This document shows positions 61,702-64,000 of a stretch of 64,000 bases of DNA, in pieces. The stretch lies in the NCBI GenBank assembly GCA_033961575.1, contig CM066731.1, forward strand, positions 131,495,001-131,559,000. The letters run 5' to 3'. Under the pieces are notes generated by a model, which made no database searches, was not told the DNA's origin, and saw only the letters and a program-made list of their open reading frames with translations. This DNA is from Aselliscus stoliczkanus (lineage: Eukaryota; Chordata; Mammalia; Chiroptera; Hipposideridae). Made by a program: the position numbers and the translations under genes. How positions within the stretch are numbered: the first letter of the stretch is position 1; every line of letters starts with the position of its first letter.

Positions 61702-61840
61702 CTAAACTGTTCACCCATCTATTCTTTCCATAGCATAATATAAGTAGAGATAGACCTTTGTATATTTTATTCATTCATCCCTACTATCTAGAATGCTAGC
61801 ACTGATTTGACACATTGCTAAAGTTCAATAACTTTGACTC
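61080..61840 (+). mobile_element. L2 3' region
   Basis: TTGGATCATCTCACTCCTGT, AACCCAAACTTCTTACCTTG, TTCAGCTTAAATGACAACTC, TTCAGAGAAGCCCTACTGAC and CTAGAATGCTAGCACTG follow the L2 3' end in order. A TATC repeat at 61645-61702 interrupts it. Confidence 0.75.
61645..61702. repeat. TATC microsatellite
   Basis: About 13 TATC-type units, inside an L2 copy. Confidence 0.96.
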
Positions 61841-63609
61841 ATTAATGAAGTGTTGAACTTTCTATGCACTGAGCTAGGCACGCTTTCATTTCTACTGAGC
61901 TGAAAAAGACAAAGCAAGCTTGTTTCTTACATTAACACTACAAAATATACCTGTGGCTAAAAGCCAGATTTCCTAAGAAACAAGCCGGTCAAATTATGTC
62001 TAAGGAACTGCTTAGTTGACCAGTTTAATTGTGTCCTCTTCTTTTTGCACTGAACCTAAAAAATCTCAATGGATGTCTGGGGTAGAAAACATATTTGTCT
62101 CCACTGAGGACTTTTTTGTTTCCCGAACAAGTTTTATTTTTACATGACGTGAACCCACTAAGTTTTTATGTCTAGAACAAAATATCTTCTTCAATTTAAT
62201 AAGTTAAATTATCCTTCCTGTTTGTATTGGAAAATCTTTGTGCAAAGGCAGAAATAACTTATAATATGGTATTTAAAAAAAAAAAGTAAAAACAAAACAA
62301 AACAAAAAATAGTACAAAAAAAGCCAAATTCTTGATTCTTAAAATAATTACTTTTATACTATTTAGTAGTTTTAATAATATAATTTAGTTTGATTAACTA
62401 AATGTAGAACAGAGACTTTTAAATTTTGTTTCTTCTCTAATAGTATGGTTGTAGAAATAAAATCCTTGCAGTTAATAGTTGCTGAGAATTTTTGATGTGC
62501 TAGTCAGTGCATGTGTATTGTAAAAGGACTATGTATGAGCTTCAGAAACTAAGGCCTAAAGAGGTAAGTTGCTTTCCTCAAATCAGAAAGCTATCAAGGG
62601 TAATCACCATACACAGTGCTAGCATGATTTGCAAATCAGTGTCATGGCTACATCCTGAACTACTGAAAAATGATAACCAATGTGCTTTGTCTGTTGACAG
62701 TCATGCTTTGTTAATTTTGAGTACATACTAACATTTTATTGAGGCGTCCTTTTATGTTTACTCTATAACTACTATGTAGTCTATCCTGCCTGGATGTGAG
62801 ACGTAGTTGACTCTGACAAATCTACATAGAATTACCCTCATGGCCAGCAAGTCAATACATGTCCCAAGAAGTACCTATAGTGTTAGTTCATGCATGTGTG
62901 AGACACAGAGGTGGTATACGCACCTTGTTAGCAGAAAACTTGTACTCTAAAACAGATAGCACCAATGTACTATTAGTGTCAGACCTTTAATTTTTAAGGA
63001 GTTGTTACATTTTACTTCTTGCATTTCTATGGACCACTATACTTGCTTCCCTTTCTGACTTTGCTGCCTTATCACTCCCCCAAACCCATTCCTGCTTAAG
63101 TTAATAAAATATTAGCACTGGGTGCTACATTAGAAGTTACAAAATCATCAAGTTTCAAAATTTCAGATTTTGAATGATTTTTTTGTTTTACAGTAACCTG
63201 GCTTAAGGTCTTTCTTTTGACAATGAATCCAATCTGTTCAGAGAAGTTTGCATTGGGACAGTGAACACTAGAACTTCAACTTCTGATCCTGCATTCATGG
63301 TCTTTCTGCCACACCACATGTTCCCATCTTAACTGCTTCTGGTTGTCCATAACTCCTTAGGATTCTTTTGATTTAGGTAATTCCAAAGGTTATTATTTCC
63401 CAGGTAATTCCCAAGCACTACCATGCCTGCTTCCTTCTCTGATTTTGCTATTGTACTTTATTAGTCTCCTACCCCAAATACAACACCAATATTTACCGGT
63501 CTTATTAACCTTATTCTCAGTGCTCTTTCTGTTTGCTTAGATATTAGAAAAGTAGATCAATAAAACCTAATACATGGAGGGTAAAGCCTGAAATACTTCT
63601 TTTTTTTAC

Positions 63610-63851
63610 TTTAAGATTTTTTTGTTTTAATTAAAGCTTATTGGGGCGACAATGGTTAGTAAAGTTACATAGATTTCAGGTGTACAATTTTGTAATACAT
63701 CATCTATGTATCACATTGTGTACTCATCACCCAGAGTCAGTTCTCCTTCCATCACCCTTTTACATGTGATCCCTTTTACTCATCTACCAATTCCTTGTTC
63801 CCTTACCCTCTGATAACCACTAAACTATTGTCTGTGTCTATGTTTTTTTTA

Positions 63852-63889
<38 letters not shown>

Positions 63890-64000
63890 ATCTATCTCAG
63901 ATGCTTCTTTTTCTTTCTTAGCAAAATTTATGTTTTATTTAGAAGCATACACTTTGATGTCTCCAATGATTGGGATTTCATGGAATATAGCAGAACAAAC
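63610..64000 (-). mobile_element. L1 3' end fragment, partial
   Basis: ATTTCAGGTGTACAATTTTG, TGTGTACTCATCACCCAGAG and CTGATAACCACTAAACTATT follow the reverse L1 3' untranslated region. A TATC repeat lies at 63854-63896. Its extent past 63900 is uncertain. Confidence 0.6.
63854..63896. repeat. TATC microsatellite
   Basis: About ten TATC units with one TCA interruption near the end. Confidence 0.96.

Larger units (their letters stand above)
39822..64000 (-). other. PDE1A: PDE1A 5' intron (partial, over 24 kb)
   Basis: No further PDE1A exon was recognised up to 64000; the N-terminal exons must lie further upstream. Elements are listed separately. 39840-41370, 42850-44460, 47620-48880, 48950-50050, 50540-56440 and 56830-58220 are AT-rich with no feature beyond short simple repeats and small MIR-like fragments. 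60600-61080 flanks a MITE and looks like an old dispersed repeat that I cannot name. Confidence 0.75.

Noticed and set aside
1..64000. Search for CRISPR arrays, operons, prophage or other prokaryotic systems
   Set aside because: The window is mammalian intronic DNA with spliced exons and mammalian repeats. The tandem repeats are microsatellites and small duplications.

Overview
The window is vertebrate nuclear DNA: AT-rich, intron-dominated, with no operons and no long open reading frames. It is saturated with mammalian interspersed repeats (MIR, L1, L2, MLT1/MLT2 LTRs, MER5-type hAT copies). Several tRNA-derived SINEs have Rhin-1-like features (tRNA-Ile-like heads, and bodies with repeated GCTGAGCTGCC motifs). 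These point to a bat, most likely a rhinolophoid member of Yinpterochiroptera. The order-level call is fairly secure; the family-level call is an inference from recalled SINE structure.

The only protein-coding gene I can support is PDE1A (Ca2+/calmodulin-dependent cyclic nucleotide phosphodiesterase 1A), on the minus strand. Six canonical exons run 5' to 3' from high to low coordinates: 39708-39821, 19195-19377, 14168-14234, 11088-11204, 10073-10213 and 1552-1652. All have AG acceptors and GT donors, and their phases join into one uninterrupted reading frame. Together they encode the end of the first calmodulin-binding site, the inhibitory linker, the second calmodulin-binding site and the first part of the catalytic domain, up to the HD-x-x-H metal-binding signature. 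The first exon(s) lie beyond 64000 and the rest of the catalytic domain lies before position 1.

The most interesting item is a candidate alternative first exon at 20841-20950 (minus), inside the 20-kb intron between the first two canonical exons seen here. It has an ATG in good context, 36 codons of very lysine-rich sequence and a strong GTAAGT donor. Its phase is exactly right to join the exon at 19377. It would give an N-terminally different PDE1A lacking the first calmodulin-binding site.

The rest is intronic. 1-10072 holds L1, MLT1, MIR and hAT copies. 10214-19194 is mostly unique, with one MIR and a CA repeat. 20951-39707 is the richest in elements: SINEs, an internally deleted mariner, L1, MER5 and MIR copies. 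39822-64000 is a single intron of more than 24 kb with L1 fragments, two 400-460-bp composite SINEs, an 80-bp mariner-type MITE with perfect inverted repeats, a 38-bp perfect palindrome, an LTR-like block and L2. No RNA genes, CRISPR arrays or second protein-coding genes were found.
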